A model generated the notes under the pieces. That model saw nothing but the letters and a program-made list of their open reading frames with translations. It did no database searches and was not told the DNA's origin. The position numbers and the translations under genes were made by a program. Of a stretch of 64,000 bases of DNA, positions 40,000 through 51,113 are shown piece by piece. The stretch comes from Nectonema munidae. Lineage: Eukaryota; Nematomorpha; Nectonematoida; Nectonematidae. Position 1 is the first letter of the stretch; the number at the start of each line of letters is the position of its first letter. The DNA lies in the NCBI GenBank assembly GCA_030549495.1, contig JAUIRK010000977.1, positions 176,501 through 240,500 of the forward strand, given 5' to 3'.

Positions 40000-41480
40000 T
40001 ACACAGAAAGGCAAAGAATCAATACTTTCTCAAATATAGCTATGCTTCCAATAGGAATAATATATCAGAAGGTTGAATTAGAAAAAACAAATAAAGTAAG
40101 ACCTCCTATATTGAACACTCTGGCGTCTTAAAAATTCTCATACACCGAGATATTCACTACATTGAGGTTACATTAGTTGAGTTAATTTGGACAAAATATT
40201 CCTTATTCTAGACTGAATAATTAATTAATATTGTTTAGAAGGAATGCGATCCTTAAGTTTCAATTCTTAAGTTTAAAGATCAAGTTAGCTCAATATTTTT
40301 TATTTTATTAATCAAGTTTAGAATTTCTTAATAAATTTTTTTTATTTTTATAGTTATAGATGAAATGAATGATGCCACCATCAATTTTATATGATTCATT
40401 TTATATTTAAATGTATTCGATAAACAGAAGTATAACAGTAACACCTATTAAAGATCTATTTCCAATTTACTCTTTTGGTAGATGTATATATTTATGAGTG
40501 TATAAATATAAGTATGTTATCTATATATGTATCTTGATAATAAGCGTCAGATGACATTGCTGTGATAAAACGAATGCCAATGCCTACAAAACCTTATTGA
40601 TTGCAAATAATAATAAGAAAGGAATAAAAACGATCAATATGCCAATATAGAGCGGAGGTGGACCACATATGGACGGTGAACTTTTTTTATGTTGAACTTT
40701 CCTTAACTTAACATGTATACACGTTTATTTAAAAGTATTTTTAGCAAACTTTTCAGCTCAGAGACATGAACATTTTTCACGTTATAAAATAAATATATAT
40801 ACCGGTATTCAAAATGATAGAAACGTGTTTAAATCATGCAAAATAACTGCAGATGATTAAAAAATTTTGTTTTTGCCTAAAAACTTTGAATGAAACATAG
40901 GTGTTTCAAATTTGATAATATCCTTATAAAATTTTCATAAAAAGCATTTTATTGCGGCTCGCCACCTCCACACAAATCTTTGCTCCTTGAAGACTTCTAT
41001 TTATTATTTTTAGTAGTATGTAAGAACCCACTTTTTGCTTCACTATTGTTTAATCGTCGCTTTCTTTCTCTTATTTTCCTCTTCAGTGCATCACCACCAA
41101 TGAGTCCGCGTAAATAATAGTTTATTACATGTATCTAAGGAAAAAAGATGCTTCAAGTCTCATCCTTCAAAGTCTCGAGCAAGTTTACCTATTTTCTTTC
41201 TATACTTCCCATTTTTGATAGACAAAAATGCATATGTTTCAATCATTTTTAAAGCAGATTTTTCTATAGGGGGTTTTTTCCTATGGCACTTTTTCCATAA
41301 GGGGGTTTTTCAAGCCCCTAACAAAAGTTAGTTTTGGTAAAATATTGTAGACAATTAGGATTTTTCTATTTTTCGTGGTTTAAATGTAAAGTATTTTAAA
41401 AGGAATCTCATATATTAAAAATTTTATTCTTAATTCAAATGTTTTTATGAATTTTCATGCGTCAATACTTTTAGTGTACG
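40000..41480. other. AT-rich intron, nothing recognised
   Basis: No coding or element signal. A short repeated ATAGGGGGTTTTTTC-like word is seen near 41.27-41.31 kb. Confidence 0.4.
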
Positions 41481-41507
41481 TAGAGTAAAGAGCTTTAACT
41501 ATCAATT

Positions 41508-42240
41508 TTGGAAGTAAATATCCCCCTTCATAAACTTTGCCATCAAAGCATTCTTACTTTATTTTCCAATATATATTTTTCTTTACCTTCTGTTTCACAA
41601 AGTCGAAAACTGGTTTACGAAATGGCTGAAGTTAAAATATCAGAAATCAAAGGTATTTTGAAAGAGAAAAAGAATTTTTTTAATTTTTGACGAAACGGAA
41701 ATAAGGTCTAATTTTTTTTATAATATTTTAATCTTACAATGAATGTAGCTGCAGCAAAAACATTGAAATCGCTTTACTAAAACCTTTTCCATGTTACTTG
41801 CTTCGCACACTTGATGCACAACTGTCTTATGAATGTTAGAATATTTTACAAAGAAGTTGAGTTCAATGAAAATGTTAACCTTCAAAAATAAAGGAAGAAT
41901 TTGTCCAAAGATATTGGCACACACCTTGCCAATTATTTCTAGATGGTCATACTGGTTGAAAGCAGCTATTTGTTACAGCTAATTCTCTTGAAGTTCATAA
42001 AGAAAGTTTGATCGTTAAAATTGTCAAAAAAGTTCTTGAAAGTATTAACTTGATGGCGCAACTTTTTAACATAAAAGAAAGTTATTCTTTGATTTGTGAA
42101 GTAGTCGACAAATCTTTATACTCAAACTTAGTATAAAAGATGCGTATGGAACTTATAGAAAAATAGATTTCAAAACTCATGAATGTGAAATTCAAAACTT
42201 CCTTGACTCAAGAATGGAAGCGAGTGATAGAAAGAACAAC
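41508..42240 (+). pseudogene. hAT-type (CGGBP1-like) pseudogene, second copy
   Basis: Nearly identical to 6135-6880: VNIPLHKLCHQSILTLFSNI, VSQSRKLVYEMAEVKISEIK and the following blocks. It starts ~125 bases later in the protein, carries small indels and stops just after EASDRKNN, before the dimerisation motif. It is a 5'- and 3'-truncated copy. Confidence 0.65.
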
Positions 42241-42589
42241 AACAATTAAAATTCTTATTTTTCACACTTGAATTTTATTTAAAATTTTTTAATAATAATC
42301 GTAACATAATTTTACCTTCTTTTTACTTTAGAACTTTTCCTAACTTTTTTTGAATTCTAGAATCACATTTTCGAAATCCTAATTAACTCATTAACTTCCA
42401 CTTGCATTTTTCAATGGGCAGAGCATTTCTAGATCATTTGCTTTTAAACTTGTCATTGAAAATCAGTTGCTCTGCAAGAATATCTTCGGATTATATTGAT
42501 CGTTAATATGCCTTTTTACATACATTGACTGTAAAACATTTTCTTGTTGATGATAAAAAGAAAACTAGCTACAAATTATTTTTGCCAGC

Positions 42590-42640
42590 GTTTCTCAAGC
42601 TTTTTACCTTCGCGGAACCCCTGGAATATGCTAGATATTT
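42590..42640. other. hAT-terminus-like sequence
   Basis: CAGCGTTTCTCAAGCTTTTT then CGCGGAACCCCTGG resembles a terminal repeat of Buster/ZBED-type hAT elements. No matching opposite end was found. Confidence 0.3.
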
Positions 42641-42977
42641 CAATGAACCCTATGCAAAAATATTTTCGTAAATTTTTAACACAGTAAAAGAAATGTAATT
42701 AGATTAAAGACAAAAAAGGATTCTCAATTAATCTAATGAAAAAAAGGCCTTAAAAGTTTGCTTAAATTTTGTCATTCTTAAAATATAAGATAATAATAAT
42801 TTAAACGTAAACTTCGGTGAAAAATATATATAATTAATACTAGTTTGAGAAAACTTCTCTCTCATATAATTAAAAACTTTCATATTTTTAAATAAAAGAT
42901 TAATTAAACATGCTTTTGAAATGATACTGACTAATAAAGTAAACAAATATTTAATTAAATAGAACAGTAAACCAACT

Positions 42978-44813
42978 ATCTAATCCAGGGGTTCTTAAAC
43001 TTTTTCAGTCACGGACCCCTTTGGGAATCTGGTAGAACTCGCGGACCCCTTACTTATTGGAAAATACATATAAAAAAATGAGCTTTCATAAAATGAGTTT
43101 ATTTACTCAAATCTAATGAAATTTATGAAATCAATATATGAACACAAGAAACAATGTGAAAATGTAACATATTTGTATTTTCTAAATTAATTAAACCAAA
43201 AATCTTAATTTTGCTGGAAAGTTTTTTTTAGTGAGACGGATGCTGTTGTTTGGCCTGAAAAAGAAGAGGAAACTGTGGAGTGGTCTTCGATAATGTTACA
43301 CGTATACAATCTCTGACATCTGATCGATTTCTGTTTTTTGTCTTGATAGAAAAGAGTGAAGAAAAGCCGTCTAAGTGGTAGCAAAGGGAATCAAAGCACA
43401 CATCGCTTGCTTTACCAGGCGAGGATAAGCTTTTATTATGCACACCAGAATTCTTTGTGTTGAACTCATTTCGTAACATTTCATTTTGTTCTCAGATCAA
43501 TGAGATCATCCTTAGCAAGGTCTTCATCACTAATGGAGTCTATGTCGGCAAAGAAAGGGTTGCGTATCCATTTTTCAATTTTAAGGTAACCTAAGCAGAA
43601 GTAATTTTTGAAAGAGTTCTGAAGAGTACTCAAATCTTTGCAGAATTGTTCTTGCAGAGAAATAGACATGGATTTGACACTTCCGATTCCATTCTGTAAA
43701 AGTATCTCTTCTAACATAGGAAAGTTTGCATAGTTACCTGCCTTCAACCTTCTCTCCCACAGTGGCAGCTTTCCAAGAAAGGCTTGGAGTCTTTCTAAAG
43801 AATCCATAATGATAACATCATTTCCTTGAATCGCAAAGGGCACATTATTCATAAGGCTGAAAATATCTGCTAAGTATGTCAAGCCATTAATGAACTCTTC
43901 GCTATCAACAAGTTCGGAAAGTGGGCTTTCTTTTTCTTTCAAAAATAATGAAACTTTTACTCAAATTTCAAACAGACGTTTCAAGATTTGTCCTCTTGAA
44001 AGCAACCGAACTTCTGTGTGGTAGAGAAGAACTTCATATTGTGATCCCATTTCATGACAAAGACGATGATTCACAGATTTGGATCTAATGAAGTTGACTA
44101 CTTTCACGAAAGAAGAGAAGAATTTTTTCAGAATTGGTGGCAGAGTCTTTGACCCCAATGCATGCCGATGTAAAAAACAATGGGTGACAAAAGCCTGATG
44201 AGCTTCTTTCTGCACTAACGCGGCAAAACCAGATTTGTTGCCAAGCATTACAGGTGCCCCGTCTGTACACAAAGAACCAAGATGTTTTTTTCAATCGAAG
44301 TTGTGCTTAGCCAAGAAATTAATCACCAATTTCAAAATGTCGATGGCTTTTGTTGTTTCCAAAAGGGGTTCACAGAATAAGAATTTCTCTTTGATAGCAT
44401 GCAAACAAAAGCAAGAAGTACTGTGCGACATCAGTGCTTTCATCCAATTGCATGCGTAAAGGAAATGGCGTGACCGCCAGTTCTTCCATCACTTGTTTCA
44501 AAATATTAGGCGAAATGTCAACAATTCTTGAGAGAATTCAATTTTTAATTTCAAGAATTGCACTGCTTCAATTTTTTCCTTTGCTCCGAGCCAAAGAAGC
44601 ATAAATAAGCAAGAAAATAGATTATTTATTTTTTTGAACATAAAACTTCGTAAAAGTAATTTTTAAGTAATTATAAAAATTCAATGCTTCATTTCTTTAC
44701 TTTGAAGCTCTGTGGCTTAATTTTGTAAAGGTAAATCTCAGTTTTTAATTTGACCTTGGCCGACCCCCTGATGCTCCTTCATGGACCCCAGTTTAAGAAC
44801 CCCTGATCTAATC
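42978..44813 (-). mobile_element. hAT element with ZBED5-like transposase, 8-bp duplication
   Basis: Core 42986-44805 is flanked by the perfect 8-bp duplication ATCTAATC (42978-42985, 44806-44813). Ends: CAGGGGTTCTTAAACTTTTT and, inverted, CAGGGGTTCTTAAACTGGGG. On the minus strand, 44272-43961 has CTDGAPVMLGNKSGFAALVQ and THCFLHRHALGSKTLP. 43942-43481 has FINGLTYLADIFSLMNNVPF, LQAFLGKLPLWERRLKAGNY and ADIDSISDEDLAKDDLIDLR. 43479-43228 is the C-terminus (MLRNEFNTKN, FPLLFQAKQQHPSH). This is the ZBED5/SCAND3-type hAT order. The N-terminal third is eroded, and stops separate the blocks. Confidence 0.85.
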
Positions 44814-45729
44814 AAACTAGCTAAGAAACCGACAAAGTAATTTTATTTGTTCTAAATACATATTGACTAATTAAATCCCCAATTAACCAACTATCAAACG
44901 AAACATGTAAATTATTCATATTATGAATTGTTTATAAATCTGATTTCATTTATAATAGTAACAATAGTAATTAATTTGTAATAGTTTAGAGAATCAAGTA
45001 ATATCGCTTTATAACAAAGTACATCAGTTTATCTCAGAGTTAGAAATTACAGCTTTATTAGAGAAAGGAATATCAATGAAAGGAGAATGTGATATGTCAA
45101 TCAAACAACCTATTTTGGAGATGATGAGTTGCTTCAAACTTGAAGTGATGGAATAATTTGCAATGTTTGGTAACTCTTCAAAATTAAAAATTCATCATTA
45201 CTCACATGTGTATCGTCACTTGAATGTATTTCCGCTTCGCACTCACTATACATGCCCCCCTCGCAAGACAGAAAATTTTTTACACCCTTCAAAGACGGAT
45301 AATGGGAGTTTTACTCGCAAGCATAAAACAACTACTTTTTGACATTTTAGAGTTTTTTTGCTTAAATTCTATACTTAGAAGAAAGTAATACTCCATACAA
45401 AGTATTCTTCCGATTTCTCTGGGGTGTCTATCATTATTATAACTTAATTTTGTTCGAAATCTTAACATCTAAATTTATTTTTCGAGCTGTTCCGCATATA
45501 CGAAATAAACTACATTTTTTATTTTTGCTATCATCTGCGTTCTGGTTGTTATTTCTAATGTTTGCACTTGCGCAGCAAAATATGAGCTCCATGTACGTTA
45601 TCAACAATAAACCTTTGATTTCTGGGTTTGCTTCATTCCAGCTGTTGGTTTCATAAAAATCATATAAATTTTACTCAATCAATTTATTTTAATGGAGTTT
45701 CTATTTTTCTCTACATCACGCATTCCAAA

Positions 45730-46080
45730 ATGAGTTCATACAACAGTGAGTCGTCAAGTGATGAAAGCAGTCTTGTCTTTGATTCTGATGCTTAAGGTGG
45801 TACTGATGTTGAAATTTTTGGTTCAAGTAGTCGTAAAAGTTCTCCATGTGATTCCCTTGTTGCACCCGACGGCACAAAATATTTCTGGGAGCCCAAAGAA
45901 AACCGCGGGATAGCTTTGTCTCAAAACATTAGAGACGTCTCCTTGTCTCCGCCTGGGCCTAAAGGAGTTGCTAAGTATCTCTCCAATCCCCTCGAAATTT
46001 TTCATCTTTTTTTTGCACAAAATCTTATTTTGTACATATTTGAATGCACCAAGAAAAACTCCATGAAATTACAGGTATGA
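45730..46080 (+). pseudogene. piggyBac transposase N-terminal part
   Basis: Starts MSSYNSESSSDESSLVFDSD. It continues after a stop with APDGTKYFWEPKENRG, SLSPPGPKGVAKYLSNPLEI and FHLFFAQNLILYIFECT, the N-terminal region of piggyBac-like transposases. Richer in G+C than the flanks. It is separated from the rest by two later insertions. Confidence 0.6.
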
Positions 46081-46127
46081 TAGATTATTTACATAAATAT
46101 AACAAGTCGGTAAAATTGTTTTTATAT

Positions 46128-46286
46128 AAGGTGTTGCGTAAGTTGCACTATCCGTGCATCGATAAACGGCTTTCCAATGAAATTGGCTTTTTATCGATGC
46201 AGGGATAGTACCGTGAATCAACAAAAGCCAATTGCATTGGAAAGACGTTTATCGATGCACGGATAGTGCAACATTACCAAGGTGTT
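46128..46286. mobile_element. 143-bp inverted-repeat element with 8-bp duplication
   Basis: Core 46136-46278 between perfect AAGGTGTT duplications. The arms share TTGCACTATCCGTGCATCGA then TAAACG.CTTTCCAATG. A third, internal copy of the terminal motif (TATCGATGCAGGGATAGTAC) makes the core a nested palindrome. It shares its terminal motif with the 728-bp element at 32.1 kb. Confidence 0.85.
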
Positions 46287-46400
46287 ATTCTATTTCGTAA
46301 TTGTTGTTAACTTGATTTTTATGAACATCGACTTTTTCAACATTGCCACCCATCTAGATTTTATTTCCACTTGTATTGTGATGAATATCATAACTTTTAC

Positions 46401-46632
46401 AAAAAAATGGCTTCGAAAATTACCCTTACTAATGTATATCCTTACATGTATAAAAAATAAATTTTTCCAATTTATTCATGGCAAAATAATGTTAAAAATA
46501 TGAAAACGTAGGTAATTAGTGATTCTAAAAGACATAATACAGCTGTCGTATTCTCTGAAGACTTTTATCAAAATTGCAAAAAATTTAAATAGATTTCGGC
46601 CCCCTATAAGAAATTTCTGGATCCGCCACTGG
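46401..46632 (+). mobile_element. internal-deletion derivative of the ZMYM1-like hAT
   Basis: The left end (GGCTTCGAAAATTACCCTTA) matches 61.17 kb. The remainder (TTTATTCATGGCAAAATAAT, GTGATTCTAAAAGACATAAT, GGATCCGCCACTGG) matches 62.99-63.18 kb in the same order. So it is the two ends of that element with the transposase gene removed. Confidence 0.7.
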
Positions 46633-46799
46633 TACCTTCAAATAGAGGGTATATCTTTGTTTTATTGATAGAGCTTGAATTGAATTGGAATTTTTCTTTC
46701 ACATTTTGTATTTTATATGTAAACAGCACATCGCTACAAATTTTATGGACTTATGAAATAGGATATTTTTCATCAGAATAATTTCAATATTTTTTTATA

Positions 46800-47041
46800 G
46801 TAAAGAGCAGCCTCTTTTTGAAAATCTACGTTACTGCTATGAAAGGTTTTCTGTAGAAGATCTGGCTTACCTAGGCTGCTTGTTATACATGGGCCAATCA
46901 ACTTGTCGATGTAGAGTTTTTATTTTCCGATAAAAATGGAGAACCTTTTCTGAAGGCAGCAATAAGCAGGGACATGTTTATTTTGGTTATGATTATAAAA
47001 GTAACAGAAATACTTGTGACAAACTATCACCTATAAGGTAC
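46800..47041 (+). pseudogene. piggyBac transposase, segment before the catalytic core
   Basis: Reads EQPLFENLRYCYERFSVEDL then AYLGCLLYMGQSTCRCRVF, then after a frame change GYDYKSNRNTCDKLSPIRYL. It runs directly into the 47042 frame. Confidence 0.5.
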
Positions 47042-47818
47042 TTGCACGATGAATTTTCCAAAAGTTGTCATAAGTATTGGTGTCCCAAGTACTATGTTAC
47101 TATAGATGAGCAACTTGTGAAGTTTAGAGGAAGATCGCCAATAAAAGTTTACGATCCCTCTAAACCAGGGAGATATGGCATGAAAGTATATCATATTGTG
47201 GACTCTGTTAGCTTTTATGTATTGTCAAGTGAAATATATGCTTCAGGATTGAGTGATAAAAGCTATTTCAAATCTAAAAATATTGTAAAAAGACTTGTAG
47301 CAATATCTAGTATACCAAAAGGTTGTGGAATTTATGTTGATAGATTTTTTATGGCCCATGAGTTATGTTGTTGGGCGGTAGATCGTATACTCACGGTTTG
47401 TGGAACAGTTAGAGCAAACCGTAGATTTATGCCACATATAATTCTACCTTCATATCTCAAAGATTTAAATTTGGTAGATTGTGAGAGCAAATTTTTATAT
47501 ACAAAATACTCTTCGCTAATAGTTTACATCCCAAAAAAACATTCTGGTAAAGCATTTAGACCTGTTTATATAATGTCTAGCCAGTATCTTTCAGAAATTG
47601 AACTAGTCAGTAGTCAGAGAAAACACCAAACTATTTTAGCTAGAGATTATTCGTGCTACAGAAACTCAAGAAGATGGCCAATGGCGATTTTTACAAATTT
47701 ATTTGACATCGCTGTAAATAATAGTTGGGTCATTATGAAATCAAACATGCCAGAAAGGTATCCAAGTTTTAGAAAGGTGGACGAAAGTGTTTCATTAGAA
47801 GTTTGGCTCTACATCTAA
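47042..47818 (+). pseudogene. piggyBac transposase, catalytic and C-terminal part
   Basis: 258 open codons, the longest transposase frame in the window after the RTE linker. YVTIDEQLVKFRGRSPIKVY carries the first catalytic aspartate. YGMKVYHIVDSVSFYVLSSE and GCGIYVDRFFMAHELCCWAV (YVDRFF in place of the usual DNYFTS-type motif) follow, with GTVRANRRFMPHIILP after them. RDYSCYRNSRRWPMAIFTNL resembles the C-terminal NS.RW-type block. Translation continues past the stop in another frame at 47819-48040 with a Cys/Arg-rich tail (CFVSNCKPRKRSTRKCIN). Not functional, as its N-terminal half is split. Confidence 0.75.
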
Positions 47819-48342
47819 CTGAAAAGGCCATGCAAATCAGATGCCAAAGTTCATCAACACGTGTTGGCACAAGAAATTTTTTATCTTTTTATGGTTTTGA
47901 AGCATCCAATCAACCAACTACATCACATGGAAGAGGTTATTGTTTCGTTTCAAATTGTAAACCAAGAAAAAGAAGTACAAGAAAGTGCATAAATGTCAAA
48001 GGCCTTTCACACAGTACTTATTTGCACAGAATGTAAAGACTCATAAACTTTCTAATCTTCAAATAAACCTTTTTTTCTTTTATCTTTTTCACACTTTTGT
48101 ATAATAGAGTTTTTGAGAGTGAAATAATTGTTACCATAATCAGAAATTATAAACATAAAATAAAAAACTTTATCGGAAAATGTGGAATTTTCAAAAAAAA
48201 ATTAAAAATTGTAATTTTAGATAAAATATTTCTTCCATGGTTTGATTTTTTTGATAATCAAAAAGTAAAAAATATTTTAACGAAATTTTTGTTTGCTAGA
48301 AATTTTTTTACCTTTTTTGTAGATGGCGTTAAAAAAAATAGA

Positions 48343-48480
48343 TTAACCCATTTAAGACCAAGCAAAGCAGACGATATCTAAAAAAACGCAGACGATTTAT
48401 ATTCAAAGTCATTGGAAAAAGTAGACAAAGATGAAATTACTTATGTTCTAAAATAGGAACATTGGTCGTAAATGGGTTAA
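48343..48480. mobile_element. 130-bp piggyBac-like MITE
   Basis: Core 48347-48476 between TTAA. The ends are CCCATTTAAGACCAAG and, inverted, CCCATTTACGACCAATG. Nearly identical to 17481-17610. Confidence 0.85.
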
Positions 48481-48660
48481 ACCATTTTCTCCAATTTTCA
48501 AACATAAAAATGTTATCACTTTATTTAGAATAATTCTACACGCGTAATTTCAAATTTGCATGTTAGATTCAATACAGGTTATCTATCTTTTTTTATGATT
48601 AAAATTACTTTCAAAATTGCTTTGTGAGTAAAACTCCCATCTGCGTCTTGCGAGGGTTAG

Positions 48661-50630
48661 AGGTCTTGTGTATTCTTCTCATATACTTGAATATATAACT
48701 TTTCGGATTGGACTGTCCGTGCACACATGAATGAAATCAAAATAGCTCATCATTTACATTTTTATATTTTTTAAATAGCACTATCAGTATTCTTTCATTT
48801 TTTCCATTGTCCAATATAAAGGAATAAGAAAATCAAATTTTGTGTATTCCTTAACAAATGTAAGCTTGTAATAATACGATTAGAAAGTTATGTGAAGTAT
48901 GGCTGCAATTAATTTTTTTATGAATTAATAAAAAAGTTGAAGGAGCTTGAGCCAGACACTAAAACAATGACAACACATTGCGAATCTATTAGGGGTAATT
49001 GAGACTGTATACTAAATCTTGGAGATTTGTTCACAATAAAAGCTCACGGTGCAGAATGTGAAAGTAGAGGAAGCCTTGATCATTGTGCATTTAAACATTC
49101 AACCTTGACGAAAAAGATGAAAAATTATAACTCGTAGGCTGCATTGTTTGGCTAATTAAATATTAAATGACAAAATTTTCACGAGAGCTTGACAAAATTT
49201 TGTGCCATGAGGCAGTTTATGTGAGTATAAATACGACGGTATCTAATCTACAAAATAACTATCCAAAATCTGAATAACTAACTTAGTTAGCACCTCTAAA
49301 CTTTCAACTAATTGATTCACAAAGTAGGTTCTTGCTAACGTTAACTTCAAGAACTAATTCACACTATCTTATAAATAACAAACTTGAAAATACAGAACGA
49401 ATTTTGTCAGTGCGAAAATGTCCTTTTTTCACAATAATAATTTTACACTAATGTTTTTAACGATTTTTTACAAATGATTATATTGTCCATGATCAAAACA
49501 TTCACTTCTTGTGAAAAACATTGTGATTGCAATTTAGTTTTAACAATCAAGAACTTTATTCCTATGTAGTTAAATTTGAATTCGTTGCAAGAACATATTA
49601 TTCAATAATTTTGTGTTGAAAGAGCCAATGATATGAAAAAGTTTCAATTTCTAAAAATATATTTTTCAAAATGACAATATAGTGATTGTTCACATCACTA
49701 CTCTAAGATTGAGATATATACAACTCAAAGATTGGAAATATAATTTTATGCAACTTATCAAAAAACAAATAAATGTATAAACGTCTCCAACGTGTGAATT
49801 GTGTCCTCAGAAACTCACGGCTCAAGCCTTTTCTCTCACATGACCGACTGACAGTTCATTTTAAAGTTTGCAACTGTTAATCAAGTTAATCTTATAACAT
49901 CTGAATAGGGAAGTTGTCGAGTTTTTATTTTTTACGAATAGCATTATGTATTTATGTCAAGGAGGACGATTAAGAAACTCATGGGCCTGTTGAATTAATA
50001 TCTTGTGCATTATACGCTATTAAAATTTTGGTATAAAATGGAAAAAGCATTAAACTATAGAAGGTGGAATTACTTAATTTTTAAAACAAAGGAAAAAAGA
50101 TCAATCTTGAAAAGAAGAAATTCAGTGTTTCTAGAAAAAAGTGAATCGTTTTTAAATAATGGAGGTGTAAAAGTATTATGGTAATGAAAATTTTAGGATA
50201 TTTTTTGAAAAAAAATTGCCAGTCATTGTCAGTTCCCTCGACATTCACAGTCGGTGTTCAAGAGAGTCACAGCAGTTGACCATTTTATAGACCCTCTGAG
50301 AGTTGACTCTTTTAGTTTTGAGAACGCTTTATTTCCGATGATTTGTAGAATATTTGTGGTGCTAATAAATGTAGTTTTCTTCAAAGGATAGAGTTTCTTA
50401 TGTTTTATTTGTAAGAAAATTTTGTTTTAGCTACAATAGTATTAAGTATAGTTAAATAATTTGAATTACGAGAAAGATAACTGTAAAGAATTATCAAAAT
50501 GTCATTTGGAGTTTACAGTTGACACTTCTAGATATCAGACTGGGACTCCAAAGATTCCCCAGCGACTTCAAATTGTTAAAGATTGAAATGTAGATCCAAC
50601 GCATATTTCTATCTTTAACTAAAGAAGAGC
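48661..50630. other. AT-rich stretch, nothing recognised
   Basis: No reading frame, repeat or element end that I can support. Confidence 0.4.
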
Positions 50631-50789
50631 GGCTTACTCCTTTTTCTTCTTCTTTGCCAACACGTTGTCTCAGAGTTGCGGGCCCTGCGCCCCAATTCCA
50701 AAAATTATGTCAAACAGGCAATAAGGCGTATTTTACACGAAATTTCTCAATGACACGCGTCTCTTAGAGCCTCTAGCAGAAAATCTCTA

Positions 50790-50985
50790 AACCTGGCTTC
50801 TTGTGGTGGGGTTGTTTTTCAAAATGAATGATCTAGAGGCGAAATGCGAATAACTGGCGCACTAAGTTCTAGCTTGGTGTAAAAAAATTCGTCCTTGGAT
50901 GATCTTTTGATGGCAGTTGTTTTAGGAGAAAATAATTCGGATTTCAAATTACCACTGCTTGTGGGTTGGGTTCTTCGATGATCAA
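50790..50985 (+). mobile_element. RTE LINE 5' leader fragment
   Basis: CCTGGCTTCTTGTGGTGGGG, GATCTAGAGGCGAAATGCGA and GGCAGTTGTTTTAGGAGAAA match the leader of RTE copies 1 and 2 (for example 21165-21340). The fragment then stops. Confidence 0.75.
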
Positions 50986-51113
50986 ATGCTAATGATTAGA
51001 ATACTGAAAACAAAATGGTAGGCTTTAGGAAGCGAATCAGGTCATAAAATGAAGTTTTAAATTTGCTTACAAAAACTAAACATATTTTTTCGTTATTTAA
51101 ATTCCTTAAAAAC

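Larger units (their letters stand above)
45250..48660 (+). mobile_element. piggyBac element, ~3.4 kb, carrying later insertions
   Basis: The left end has CCCTCGCAAGACAGA and ATGGGAGTTTTACTCGCAAG; the right end, read inverted, has CCCTCGCAAGACGCAGATGG and GAGTTTTACTCAC. The right flank is GGGTTAG, a decayed TTAA. The transposase is on the plus strand. The coding region is split by a 143-bp element (46136-46278) and a hAT deletion derivative (46401-46632). A 130-bp TTAA MITE sits near its 3' end (48347-48476). Confidence 0.75.

Noticed and set aside
41480-41520. Fold-back inversion at the left edge of the second CGGBP1-like copy
   Set aside because: TTTAACTATCAATTTTG first looked like the inverse of 6105-6121, but a direct alignment ATCAATTT..GAAGTAAATATCC explains the junction with two base changes.
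50638-50684. Small G+C-rich exon on the minus strand between GCGCAG| and |GTAAGC
   Set aside because: One frame (GKEEEKG at the end) would join well to the 36770 exon, but it is out of phase with the 51393-51114 exon and the acceptor lacks a pyrimidine tract. Too weak to list.
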